Below, piece after piece: positions 1 to 9,351 of a stretch of DNA of 64,000 nt. Every line of letters starts with the position of its first letter. The stretch's first letter is position 1. The DNA lies in assembly GCF_030758975.1 (NCBI RefSeq), contig NZ_CP132359.1, forward strand, positions 3,617,283-3,681,282, in the 5' to 3' direction. Below the pieces are notes generated by a model, which saw only the letters and a list, made by a program, of their open reading frames with translations, did no database searches and was not told the DNA's origin. Position numbers and translations under genes: made by a program. The stretch is from Bosea beijingensis. GTDB lineage: Bacteria; Pseudomonadota; Alphaproteobacteria; Rhizobiales; Beijerinckiaceae.

Positions 1-938
1 GTCTTGCGCTCGTCATGCTGGCGGCCGAGTGCATCCGGCCGCAATCCCGCGATCAGCCCCGGCTCGACGACGAGCGGATGCGCGATCGCCTGCGCCTCGG
101 CGATCATCCAGCCGAGCGATAGATCGGACAGCCCCATCTTCAAGCCGTAGCCGCCGCCGATATCGGTATGCACGCCGGCAAACCAGACCTGCCTGATCTG
201 CCCGGATGGCGCCTGCCGCTCGTCCCAGAGCTCGGGTGCGAAGACCTGCCGGTTCTCGTCGATAGCCAGCACGTGGCGGCCATGGGCGACCTGCCGGTTG
301 AGAATCGCATCGTGGAACTTGTGGCGGCCCGGCAGGCTACCGATCCCCGGAAACCCAAGCGCCCTGACGGTATCCCAGACGCCGATGAAGAAGGGCGGCA
401 CCGGCTGCGTGCCATGGCGCTGGCGGAATGCCGCCGCAGCCTCGGCCCGCGCGTTGGCGTCCTTGATCATGTAGACGTCCTTGACCGCACTCGTGGCCAA
501 GGCTCTGACCTCCTCCGCCTTGATCGCGTCGCTGAATCCGTCCCACCGCGTCACATCAGCAAAACCGCCCGGTACGCCGCAGAGCGCCAGCACCCCGCCG
601 AGGCTGCGGACGGTATAGGCGCCGCGGCTGAAGCCGAACAGGAAGACCCGGTCGCCCGGCCTGTACGCGCAGAGCAGTGCCGCATAGCAGTCGATGATGT
701 TGTCGGTGATGCCGTAGCCGGTCGCTTGCGCCAGCAGATCCTTGAAGCGCCGGAACGGCCCGCGAATCTCGCCCTCGTCCGGATTGGAGCCGAGGCCGGG
801 ATCGTAGAAGCAGATCTGCCCGGCGCCGCCCGCCTCGCGCGTCGCCATGAACAGGCGATAGACATTCGTCCAGTTGATCGGGTTGGCGCCGCCGGCCTGC
901 CCCGTTCCATCCGAGAAAATGCCGATATTGCGCGCCAT
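1..938 (-). CDS. DUF2235 alpha/beta-hydrolase-like protein (partial, C-terminus off the window)
   Basis: The frame is open from the ATG at 938 to the window edge (312 codons); the C-terminus lies outside. The N-terminus MARNIGIFSDGTGQ, the block CFYDPGLGS, the nucleophile elbow GFSRGAY (Ser104), GVWDTV (Asp189) and WFAGVHTDIGGGY (His257) are the hallmarks of the DUF2235 family, which includes T6SS Tle1-type phospholipases and many stand-alone hydrolases of unknown substrate. A GGGAGG Shine-Dalgarno lies 3-8 bases before the start. It is divergent from acs. No VgrG, immunity or other secretion gene is visible nearby, so a house-keeping hydrolase is as likely as an effector. The family call is firm; substrate unknown. 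Confidence 0.85.
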   Translation of the reverse strand, partial: MARNIGIFSDGTGQAGGANPINWTNVYRLFMATREAGGAGQICFYDPGLGSNPDEGEIRGPFRRFKDLLAQATGYGITDNIIDCYAALLCAYRPGDRVFLFGFSRGAYTVRSLGGVLALCGVPGGFADVTRWDGFSDAIKAEEVRALATSAVKDVYMIKDANARAEAAAAFRQRHGTQPVPPFFIGVWDTVRALGFPGIGSLPGRHKFHDAILNRQVAHGRHVLAIDENRQVFAPELWDERQAPSGQIRQVWFAGVHTDIGGGYGLKMGLSDLSLGWMIAEAQAIAHPLVVEPGLIAGLRPDALGRQHDERK

Positions 939-1168
939 GTGGCCTCCCAGAGGCCTATCCTACCATTGGATGAGGCCAACTGGGGATGTTTTGGCGCCTC
1001 GCCATGCCCCGAACGCCGGTCCCTGCCACGAAAGTGCGATGCACAATGGGTTGCCGCGCCGCGCGCGCATCCTATGATGCGTCGAAATCGAAGAAGCGAT
1101 GTCCGCCGCGCCCATCCATGAGGCGGACCAGCGCAACACAGACGGCCCAAGTCTGGGGAGACGCCCGA

Positions 1169-3121
<1,953 letters not shown>

Positions 3122-3156
3122 GCCGCCAAGCCGCTGCCCATTCGGCTGGAGATTGG

Positions 3157-3193
3157 AAATGGCCTGCTCGCATCTGCGCGCAGGCCATTTTCG
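3157..3193 (+). terminator. Rho-independent terminator of acs
   Basis: An 11-bp perfect stem pairs 3157-3167 with 3180-3190 (core GGCCTGC / GCAGGCC) around a 12-base loop and ends in a short T tract. It lies 35 bases after the acs stop. Confidence 0.75.
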
Positions 3194-3340
3194 TGGGATT
3201 GAGCCCCGAAACCAGGAACCGGAACAGATATCGAGGGTTCGCAACGCTGCAGGCCTGCGCTAGACCATGCTCATGCCGCGTTCATCGCGTTCCTGATAAT
3301 GACGCTACGTTCGGCTGACCGAGATCGGAGCCCGCGCCTG

Positions 3341-4057
3341 ATGACGACGATCAAGACCGCATCGACCGCCACCCTGGCGCGCGCCGCCGCCTTGCTGCCT
3401 CTGCTGGCGCTGACGGCCTGCGCCGGCTCGCAGCGCTTCAGCGGGCCGGTGATGAACCAGCCCTCCTACAGCCAGCCCCTGCCCTCCGCGCCGCCGGTGA
3501 GCTCGGCGCCGATCACCTCGGAGCCCCTGCCGCCGCCCGGCGGCTATCCCGCAGCGCCACCCCAGGCCGGTGGCTATCCTGTCGCCGGGGCCCCGCAGGG
3601 CGGCGCCCTGCCCCCACAGCAGGATCCGTTCTTCGACCCCAATGCCGGTGGCGCGCCGCAAGGCCAGGGCTTGCCGCCGACCGGCCAGCCGACGCAGGAC
3701 CCGGGCCTGCGCGGCAGCAGCAACCAGGTCGCCGGCCTCGGCTCGGCCCCGACGGCTGCACCGCGCCCCTCGGCCAGCCGCGACAGCGTCGTCGGCGGCT
3801 GGACGGCCCGCGAAGCGACCGGCGGCACCTGCCGCGTGCAATTATCGAGCACGCCGACGCTCGATCTCTACCGCGCGTCCTCGTCCGGCTGCGCCAACAG
3901 GGACCTGCAGAAGATCTCGGCCTGGGATTTCCGCGATGGCGAGGTCTATCTCTACCAGCAGGGCGGCACGGTCGCGGCCCGGCTGCGCAGCTCCGGCTCC
4001 GGCGCGCTTGACGGCGCGGTGACCAAGTCAGGCGCCTCGCTGTCGATGAACCGGTAG
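3341..4057 (+). CDS. lipoprotein with C-terminal AprI/Inh (protease inhibitor-like) domain
   Basis: A 238-residue envelope protein. A lipoprotein signal peptide ends in the lipobox LTAC with Cys27. Residues about 30-155 are a disordered Pro/Gly/Gln-rich linker with repeated GGYP and PPQ units. The C-terminal 90 residues, starting VVGGWTAREATGGTCRVQL and containing two cysteines, match the AprI/Inh beta-barrel family. Founding members inhibit serralysin-type metalloproteases in the periplasm, but many Hyphomicrobiales relatives have no known target and no serralysin is visible here. The start at 3341 is chosen because it has an upstream GGAG and a normal signal length; an in-frame ATG at 3299 would add 14 polar residues. 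Confidence 0.8.
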   Translation: MTTIKTASTATLARAAALLPLLALTACAGSQRFSGPVMNQPSYSQPLPSAPPVSSAPITSEPLPPPGGYPAAPPQAGGYPVAGAPQGGALPPQQDPFFDPNAGGAPQGQGLPPTGQPTQDPGLRGSSNQVAGLGSAPTAAPRPSASRDSVVGGWTAREATGGTCRVQLSSTPTLDLYRASSSGCANRDLQKISAWDFRDGEVYLYQQGGTVAARLRSSGSGALDGAVTKSGASLSMNR

Positions 4058-4087
4058 GCCGACGCGTTCAGGCACCCGACCGAATAG

Positions 4088-4119
4088 AAAAAGCGCTTCC
4101 GCGTTTCGAGAACGCGGAA
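4088..4119 (-). terminator. Rho-independent terminator between convergent genes
   Basis: A perfect 9-bp stem TTCCGCGTT / AACGCGGAA (4097-4105 and 4111-4119) has a 5-base loop. On the minus strand it is followed by GCGC and a T run, so it best serves the minus-strand acetyltransferase gene. Confidence 0.65.
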
Positions 4120-4142
4120 AAGACCCTGACAACTGGACGCTC

Positions 4143-4757
4143 TCAGGCTCCGAAGGTTCGGGCCAGCAATGTGCTCGGCCAGAAGCTCTTCTGGATCGAC
4201 AGCGCCATCGTCGCGAGGCCCTTGGCGTTGTCGAGCGCCTCGTCGAGAATCGTGAAGGGCGTCGGCGCGCCGGTCGCGATCACGCCCTCCACATCGGCAT
4301 AGCCGCCGACGAGATCGGCCTCGAACTTGGCCGCGAGCCGGCGCATCGCCATGTTTTCCGGCAGGCAGGTCAGATAGAGCGTCCGGACACCGCGATTGCG
4401 CGCCGCGGTGATCAATCGCCCGAACAATTGCGAACCGACGCCGCGCCGGCGCCAGGGCGCCTCGACGCTGAAGGCCGCCTCGCCGGTCAGGGCGATGATG
4501 TCGTCGAGGCCGCGCAGCTCGGCTGCGCCGCGTACCGCCCCGTCGACCACATAGCCATAGACCAGCCCGCCGACGCCGAAGGTCGTCCTGGCATAGTTCT
4601 CCAGGAAGGCGTCATTCACCACCGTGCCGAAACGCTGATGACGCGTGACGGGGTCGAGCCTGAGCAGATGCTCTCTGAAAAGATCGCGTTCGGTCGGCCA
4701 TAACCGCCGGATCACGCCATCGTCGGCCTTCCTGCCGGATTGTCGCGAATGGACCAA
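4143..4757 (-). CDS. GNAT-family N-acetyltransferase
   Basis: A soluble acetyl-CoA-dependent N-acetyltransferase of unknown substrate. The GNAT fold starts near VIRRLWPTERDLFREHLLRLD; the acetyl-CoA pyrophosphate loop (motif A) is RRRGVGSQLF, preceded by the beta4 strand GEAAFSVEAPW. The stretch after the core (PTPFTILDEALDNAKG) resembles stand-alone GNAT proteins of Rhizobiales. The start is uncertain: TTG at 4757 has an AGGAG 8 bases upstream and gives 204 residues; ATG at 4829 or GTG at 4850 extend the same frame but lack a ribosome site. No functional partner is obvious in the neighbourhood. Confidence 0.75.
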   Translation of the reverse strand: MVHSRQSGRKADDGVIRRLWPTERDLFREHLLRLDPVTRHQRFGTVVNDAFLENYARTTFGVGGLVYGYVVDGAVRGAAELRGLDDIIALTGEAAFSVEAPWRRRGVGSQLFGRLITAARNRGVRTLYLTCLPENMAMRRLAAKFEADLVGGYADVEGVIATGAPTPFTILDEALDNAKGLATMALSIQKSFWPSTLLARTFGA

Positions 4758-5087
4758 ATTATCATCTCCTGAGCTGCGCAAGTGCCGCGCTAACCGACCA
4801 GGAGGCGTTATCTTCCCTAACTCGCTCATCACATCGTATGACACGGGCACGATTGCAAGGGCGTGATCCGCGGCATTTTCGCCGGCCCAACGATAAAATA
4901 GCCAGAGAATCCAGCCCCAACATGCACGGCATGCATGGCATCAGCGGAAGATAACCTTAGGAACGGCCGGCGAAAAAACCACTATTGCGCCGTAAAATCA
5001 CGTGCAATAATTTCGCATTGACCCCGATGACGGCGCGTCCGGCATGAGCTAAGTTGCGTGCTCCCGGTCACTCATATTTGAAGCTCC

Positions 5088-5768
5088 ATGTTCGATCGTC
5101 GCAAGCCTCCGGCTGCCCAGCCTTTCGTCACCCACGAAAACATCGAAGCCAAGGTCAAGTGGTTCGACCCCGAGAAGGGGTTCGGTTTCGCATCGCCCTC
5201 TGATGGTTCGGGCGATGTCTTCCTGCATGTCTCGGCCATCGGCCCGCTGGATCAGCAGGACCTGCTGCCCGGCGCCACGATCGTTGCCGATCTCGGCGAA
5301 GGTCGCCGCGGCCTCCAGGTCGTCGCGGTCCATGAGATCGACGCATCGACAGCCTCGCAGACCGCGCCGGCTCCCCGCGCCTTCTCGCCCCGTCCTCCGC
5401 GCGATGATTTCGGCGGCGGTGGTGGCTATGGCGACCGGGATCGTGGCGGCTACGGTGGCGACCGCGGCGGCTACGGCGATCGTGATCGCGGCGGCTTCGG
5501 CGGCGGCGATCGCGGCCCGCGCGGCGGCGGCTTCCAGGATCGCAACAGCGGCCCGGTCGAAGGCCCCTACGATGGTGCCGTGAAGTTCTTCAACTCGGAT
5601 CGCGGCTTCGGCTTCATCGCTCCCGACAAGGGCGGGCCGGACGTGTTCCTGCACGTCTCGTCGCTGGGCCGCAGCGGCCTGCAGCCGCCGATGGACGGGC
5701 AGCGCGTGCGCTTCTCGATCCGCACCGGCCGCAAGGGCCCGGAAGCGGCCGACGTCAGCTTCATCTGA
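5088..5768 (+). CDS. double-domain cold-shock protein (two CSDs joined by a Gly/Arg-rich linker)
   Basis: A 226-residue nucleic-acid-binding protein, probably an RNA chaperone. CSD1 spans about 20-82 with RNP1 KGFGF (30-34) and RNP2 VFLHV; CSD2 spans about 160-226 with RGFGF and again VFLHV. The linker (105-158) is an RGG-like low-complexity region of GGYGDRDRGG-type repeats, unusual for bacterial CSPs and reminiscent of eukaryotic RNA-binding proteins. Two-domain CSPs are common in Alphaproteobacteria. The Shine-Dalgarno is weak. The gene is monocistronic, with a strong terminator downstream. The roughly 240-base gap upstream could hold a long regulatory leader, but I see no conserved cold-box element in it. 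Confidence 0.9.
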   Translation: MFDRRKPPAAQPFVTHENIEAKVKWFDPEKGFGFASPSDGSGDVFLHVSAIGPLDQQDLLPGATIVADLGEGRRGLQVVAVHEIDASTASQTAPAPRAFSPRPPRDDFGGGGGYGDRDRGGYGGDRGGYGDRDRGGFGGGDRGPRGGGFQDRNSGPVEGPYDGAVKFFNSDRGFGFIAPDKGGPDVFLHVSSLGRSGLQPPMDGQRVRFSIRTGRKGPEAADVSFI

Positions 5769-5793
5769 CGCTCCGCAGCTTCGCCGAAATAAC

Positions 5794-5823
5794 AAAGGCC
5801 CGCCAATCCGGCGGGCCTTTTCC
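5794..5823 (+). terminator. Rho-independent terminator of the cold-shock gene
   Basis: GGCCCGCC (5797-5804) pairs with GGCGGGCC (5810-5817) over a 5-base loop, extended by AAA/TTT, and a T run follows. Confidence 0.9.
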
Positions 5824-5882
5824 TTTGGGACAGCATGGTCTACGGAAGGCGCGCCGCCGAAGCGACGCGCCTCGGGCACGAC

Positions 5883-6377
5883 TCAATGGTCGTGGTCGTC
5901 GCCTTCCAGGCCGCCGATATGCTTCTGGGTGTAGAGCTCGATGCCAACGCGCGCGATCAGGTCGAGCTGGGTCTCGAGGAAGTCGATATGGCCTTCCTCG
6001 TCCTTCATCAGGGCCTTGAACAGGTCCTCGGACGGGAAATCGCCGACCTCGCGGCAATACTTGGCCGCTTCCTGATAGAGCGAACGGGCCTCGATCTCGG
6101 CCTTGAGGTCACACTCGATCACTTCCTTGACGGTCTCGCCGATACGGAGCTGGTCGAGCGTCTGCAGATTCGGGAAGCCCTCGAGGAAGAGGATGCGGTC
6201 GACGAAGCGATCGGCATGGACCATCTCCTCGATCGATTCCTTCTTCCAGGTCTTGGCCATCTCCTTCAGGCCCCAGTTGTCCAGCATGCGGTAGTGCAGC
6301 CAGTACTGGTTGATGGCGGTGAGCTCCGAGCGCAGCCCCTTGTTGAGATACTCGATGACCTTCTTGTCGCCCTTCAT
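5883..6377 (-). CDS. bfr: bacterioferritin
   Basis: A 164-residue subunit of the 24-mer heme-containing iron-storage cage. The start [19 protein letters not shown] is canonical and sits 8 bases after GGAG. Met52, the axial heme ligand between paired subunits, is present in EEMVHAD, and the di-iron ferroxidase ligands Glu18, Glu51 and His54 are all in place. The His-rich tail is common. It lies downstream of the irr-bfd operon on the same strand but has its own promoter region in the 120-base gap, with an Irr-box-like palindrome. Under iron limitation Irr would be expected to repress it. Confidence 0.96.
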   Translation of the reverse strand: MKGDKKVIEYLNKGLRSELTAINQYWLHYRMLDNWGLKEMAKTWKKESIEEMVHADRFVDRILFLEGFPNLQTLDQLRIGETVKEVIECDLKAEIEARSLYQEAAKYCREVGDFPSEDLFKALMKDEEGHIDFLETQLDLIARVGIELYTQKHIGGLEGDDHDH

Positions 6378-6396
6378 CGGATGAACTCCGCAATCC

Positions 6397-6417
6397 ACAT
6401 TAGAATGATCCTAATGT
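6397..6417 (-). promoter_or_regulatory. Irr box (ICE-like) palindrome in the bfr promoter
   Basis: The arms ACATTAG and CTAATGT (6397-6403 and 6411-6417) are separated by 7 bases; the inner sequence TTAGAA..TCCTAA resembles the rhizobial iron-control element. On the minus strand the outer arm contains TACATT, a plausible -10, so a bound Irr would block transcription of bfr. Confidence 0.7.
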
Positions 6418-6496
6418 AGACACGGACTGGCCGGAAGTGAAGGGGAAAAAATGCGGTCTCGGTGCTTTTGATCGAATCGGATGGAAAGCGCCGGCC

Positions 6497-6784
6497 TCAG
6501 GCCGCCACGCTCTCCTCGGCGAGCTCGATCCCATCGAGCATGCGCCCGACCGAGACATGCACGGCGCACTCGACCTCGCGGCTGGCGCAGCTACCGCATT
6601 GCGTAGCGCAGACCGCGCGGGCCTCCGCCAGCAGCGCCCGAACTTCACGCGCGCAACGCCCGCAATCCGGGCTGCAGCCCAGGCAGTCATAGACCTCGCC
6701 GGCCGTCCGGGGACCGCTGCCGTCGGCAGCGATAGTCCCCTTGATCTGGCCGCAGGACAGGACGTTGCAGGAGCAGACGATCAC
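6497..6784 (-). CDS. bfd: bacterioferritin-associated ferredoxin (BFD-like [2Fe-2S] protein)
   Basis: Small [2Fe-2S] protein expected to pass electrons to the heme of bacterioferritin to release Fe(II). The N-terminus MIVCSC and the later CGRC provide the BFD cluster ligands (Cys4, Cys6, Cys41, Cys44). At 95 residues it is longer than the usual 60-75; the extra C-terminal part carries four more cysteines (CATQCGSC and EC), an uncommon feature. Its start overlaps the irr stop by 4 bases, so it is translationally coupled to irr rather than to bfr. Ordinary BFD function is likely; the role of the tail is unknown. Confidence 0.85.
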   Translation of the reverse strand: MIVCSCNVLSCGQIKGTIAADGSGPRTAGEVYDCLGCSPDCGRCAREVRALLAEARAVCATQCGSCASREVECAVHVSVGRMLDGIELAEESVAA

Positions 6785-7314
6785 GCGTGGTGGCCCACCA
6801 CCCGCTTGGTCTCGATTTCCTCGCCATCGGCGCTGCGCAGACGGACGATGACCTCGACCGAGGAGATCACCATGCCTTCGGGAGCATCCGGCAGGCCGGC
6901 GACCTGGATCATCGAGCCCGGGATATCGGTGACGGTCTCGTCGTCCTCGTTATAGAAATGGTGATGCTCCGACACGTTGGTGTCGAAGAAGGTCTTCGGG
7001 CCGGAGACAGAAACCTGGCGCAGCAGGCCGGCTTCGGAGAACTGGCGCAGCGTGTTGTAGACGGTCGCGAGCGAGAGCGGCTCGCGCGCCCGCAGCGCTT
7101 CCTCATAGAGCATCTCGGCGCTGACATGGCGGTCGCCCTTGGCGAAGAGCAGCCAGCCCAGCGCCATTCGCTGGCGCGTCGGACGCAGACCCGCCGTCCG
7201 CAGCCGCGCCTTCACGGCACTGATCGGGCAGCTCGTCGGGTTTTTCTGCGGCCACGGGATATGATCGGCCGCCACCGGCCTGTGATCGTGATCCTTGCTC
7301 GCCAGAACGCTCAT
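6781..7314 (-). CDS. irr: Fur-family iron response regulator Irr
   Basis: Heme-responsive global regulator of iron metabolism in Alphaproteobacteria. The 177-residue protein has the Fur winged helix (LRTAGLRPTRQRMALGWLLF to SLATVYNTLRQFSEAGLL) and the dimerisation domain. The HHH cluster at 117-119 matches the HxH heme site of Irr, and a Cys29-Pro30 heme-regulatory motif lies in the N-terminal extension, as described for Bradyrhizobium Irr. ATG at 7314 is chosen because GGAAGG precedes it by 7 bases; a GTG at 7329 is also in frame. First gene of an irr-bfd operon, with a perfect ICE-like palindrome at its own promoter, implying autoregulation or control by another Fur-family protein. Confidence 0.93.
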   Translation of the reverse strand: MSVLASKDHDHRPVAADHIPWPQKNPTSCPISAVKARLRTAGLRPTRQRMALGWLLFAKGDRHVSAEMLYEEALRAREPLSLATVYNTLRQFSEAGLLRQVSVSGPKTFFDTNVSEHHHFYNEDDETVTDIPGSMIQVAGLPDAPEGMVISSVEVIVRLRSADGEEIETKRVVGHHA

Positions 7315-7347
7315 TGTAACGCCTTCCACACGCCGAACCTCGGCAGC

Positions 7348-7372
7348 GTAGTTTAGAAATCCTCTAAACTAC
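7348..7372 (-). promoter_or_regulatory. Perfect Irr/ICE-like palindrome upstream of irr
   Basis: The 10-bp arms GTAGTTTAGA and TCTAAACTAC are exact inverted copies around 5 bases. The core TTTAGAA..TCTAAA resembles the ICE consensus. It lies just downstream of the predicted transcription start of irr. Confidence 0.75.
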
Positions 7373-7385
7373 TGATATTATTGTC

Positions 7386-7415
7386 ATATTTGGCAAAACA
7401 GCGACCAAATGTCAA
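7386..7415 (-). promoter_or_regulatory. Predicted sigma70 promoter of irr-bfd
   Basis: On the minus strand a consensus -35 TTGACA (7415-7410) is followed, 18 bases later, by AAATAT (7391-7386) as a possible -10. The start would fall near 7379, immediately before the ICE-like palindrome. The rest of the gap up to 7559 shows no convincing gene. Confidence 0.45.
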
Positions 7416-7559
7416 TCTTCTGAGCTGCGACATCGGGCAGCGCCCACAGCACATCGGCGTGATCGTTGCGCCGGTACTGCGCGGTGGACGCATGGCCCGG
7501 TGCGCTCGCCGCGGCGATCTGCGGGCCTGGAGAAGCTGGCGGGCTTTCCCGGAAGCGGC

Positions 7560-9149
7560 CTAGTGGCCGCCGCCTCCGCCGCCGCCAGCAGGCTTGGGCG
7601 GCTTGCGCAGGAACAGCGACAGCAGGACCAGGCTGCCGAAGATCATGGTCAGGCCGAGGAAGACGTCGCCGAAGGCCATGACCAGCGCCTGCTTGTGGAC
7701 GCGCTGGTTCAGCAACGCCAGCGCCATCTGCTGCGCGGCATCGCCGAAATCGCCGAATCGCTGCGCGGTGTTGGCAAGCGCCTCCTCCGCCACCTGCCGC
7801 CCGGCGACGACCATCTCGTGCAGACGGGTAATGTGCAGGTCGGTGCGCGTGTTCAACATCGTGTTGATGATCGCGAGCCCGACGGCGCCGCCGAGATTGC
7901 GCGTCAGGTTGTAGAGACCCGACGCATTCTTGAGCTGCTGCGGCGGCAGCGACCCCAGCGCGATATTGTTGATCGGCACCATGCACAGCATCAGCGAGCA
8001 GCCCCGCAGGATCTGCGGCCAAAGCAACTCGTAGAAATCCCAATCCGAGGTGATGCCGGAAGCAAGCCAGGTTCCGAGCGCGAAGCCGCTGAAGCCGATC
8101 ATCATCATGATCCGCGGGTCGAGCCTGGCCGAGAGCCGCCCGGCGAAAGGCGCCGTGAAGAACATGCACAGGCCGGTGACGAACATCGTCTCGCCGATCA
8201 TCAGCGCGTCATAACCGCGAATGCGCCCGAGATAGACCGGGTAGAGATAGGTCAGCCCGTAGAGGCCGATACCCATTGTGAAGGAGAACAGCGAGCCGAA
8301 GGCGAAGTTGCGGTTTCTGAACGCATAGAGATCGACAAGCGGATCGTCGCGCGTCAGCGCCCGCCAGAAGAACAGCACCGCGCCGACGACCATGACGACC
8401 GTGAAGAACAGGATCTCGTGGCTCTGGAACCAGTCGAGCCGCGTCCCCTCCTCCAGCACATATTCGAGGCTGCCGAGGAAGGCGGCCATGGCGGCGAGGC
8501 CCAGCCAGTCGAAGCGCTTGATCAGGCTGTGGTCGGGCTTGTCGAAATCGATCAGCGTCCAGGCCGCGATCGTCACCGCGATGCCGGGCACGACATTGAC
8601 CAGGAAGAGCCAGTGCCAGGAAAAGGCATTGCTGAGATAACCGCCGACGGTGGGCCCGATCGTCGGCGCCAGCGTCGCGACGAGACCGATCAGGGGTGAG
8701 ACGATCGGCCGCTTCGACGGCGGGAAGATCGTGAAGGCCGCGGCGAAGACGCCGGGAATCATGCCGCCGCCGATGAAACCCTGCACCGCCCGCCACAGGA
8801 TCATCTCGTTGATCGAGTTGGCCTGGGCGCAGAGCACGCTGGCAATGGTGAACCCCGCCGCCGCGATCGAGAAGAATAGGCGCGTCGACAGCGCCCGGCT
8901 GAGATAGCCGGAAAGCGGGATCATGATGACTTCGGCGATGAGATAAGCTGTCTGGACCCAGGCGATCTCGTCCGAGGAGGCGGAGAGGCCGGCCTGGATC
9001 TCTGCGAGCGAAGCCGACACGATCTGGATGTCGAGGATCGCCATGAACATGCCGAACACCATCGCCATGAAGGCGAGGATGCGACGGAGCGGGATGGCAT
9101 CTTCGGCGGGTTTGGCGCCGGCGCCCGGAGTCAGGGTCGCAGTGGCCAT
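7560..9149 (-). CDS. DHA2-family MFS multidrug efflux permease (EmrB-like)
   Basis: A 529-residue inner-membrane drug:H+ antiporter of the 14-TM DHA2 class. The first helices read MAMVFGMFMAILDIQIVSASL with the typical D in TM1; motif C-like glycines follow in LIGLVATLAPTIGPTVGGYL. The C-terminus ends in a run of glycines and a histidine. It would form a tripartite pump with the periplasmic adaptor encoded upstream (9352-10551) and an unseen TolC. The adaptor and permease genes are separated by about 200 bases containing a dispersed inverted repeat, unusual for an emrAB operon. Regulation is probably by the divergent TetR. Confidence 0.93.
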   Translation of the reverse strand: MATATLTPGAGAKPAEDAIPLRRILAFMAMVFGMFMAILDIQIVSASLAEIQAGLSASSDEIAWVQTAYLIAEVIMIPLSGYLSRALSTRLFFSIAAAGFTIASVLCAQANSINEMILWRAVQGFIGGGMIPGVFAAAFTIFPPSKRPIVSPLIGLVATLAPTIGPTVGGYLSNAFSWHWLFLVNVVPGIAVTIAAWTLIDFDKPDHSLIKRFDWLGLAAMAAFLGSLEYVLEEGTRLDWFQSHEILFFTVVMVVGAVLFFWRALTRDDPLVDLYAFRNRNFAFGSLFSFTMGIGLYGLTYLYPVYLGRIRGYDALMIGETMFVTGLCMFFTAPFAGRLSARLDPRIMMMIGFSGFALGTWLASGITSDWDFYELLWPQILRGCSLMLCMVPINNIALGSLPPQQLKNASGLYNLTRNLGGAVGLAIINTMLNTRTDLHITRLHEMVVAGRQVAEEALANTAQRFGDFGDAAQQMALALLNQRVHKQALVMAFGDVFLGLTMIFGSLVLLSLFLRKPPKPAGGGGGGGH

Positions 9150-9172
9150 GACGGCCTGCCTTTCATCGGGGT

Positions 9173-9329
9173 GTCGTCCCGTGTACGCTGCGGCACGAAG
9201 TGCTGCTGCGCAGACACGGGACCGTCATCAGAAAAAGGCGCCCTCACAACGGCGGGAGCCAGTAGCAACTCGTCCTGCGGCCCCGCATCTGCGCAGCAGC
9301 ACTTTGTGCCGCAGCGCGTGCGGGATGAC
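9173..9329. repeat. Intergenic inverted repeat, family A, copy 1
   Basis: Two arms of about 48 bases (9173-9221 and 9282-9329) are near-perfect reverse complements; both contain GTGCTGCTGCGCAGA or its complement. A related element, including the central AAAAGGCGCC, recurs at 15488-15620. It sits between emrA and emrB. Confidence 0.8.
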
Positions 9330-9351
9330 CCGCTTCATCAGTGCCGCTTGA

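Noticed and set aside
7384..7559. Possible small gene between irr and the EmrB-like gene
   Set aside because: The open frames extend shadows of emrB or cover the irr promoter; no ribosome site or protein-like sequence.
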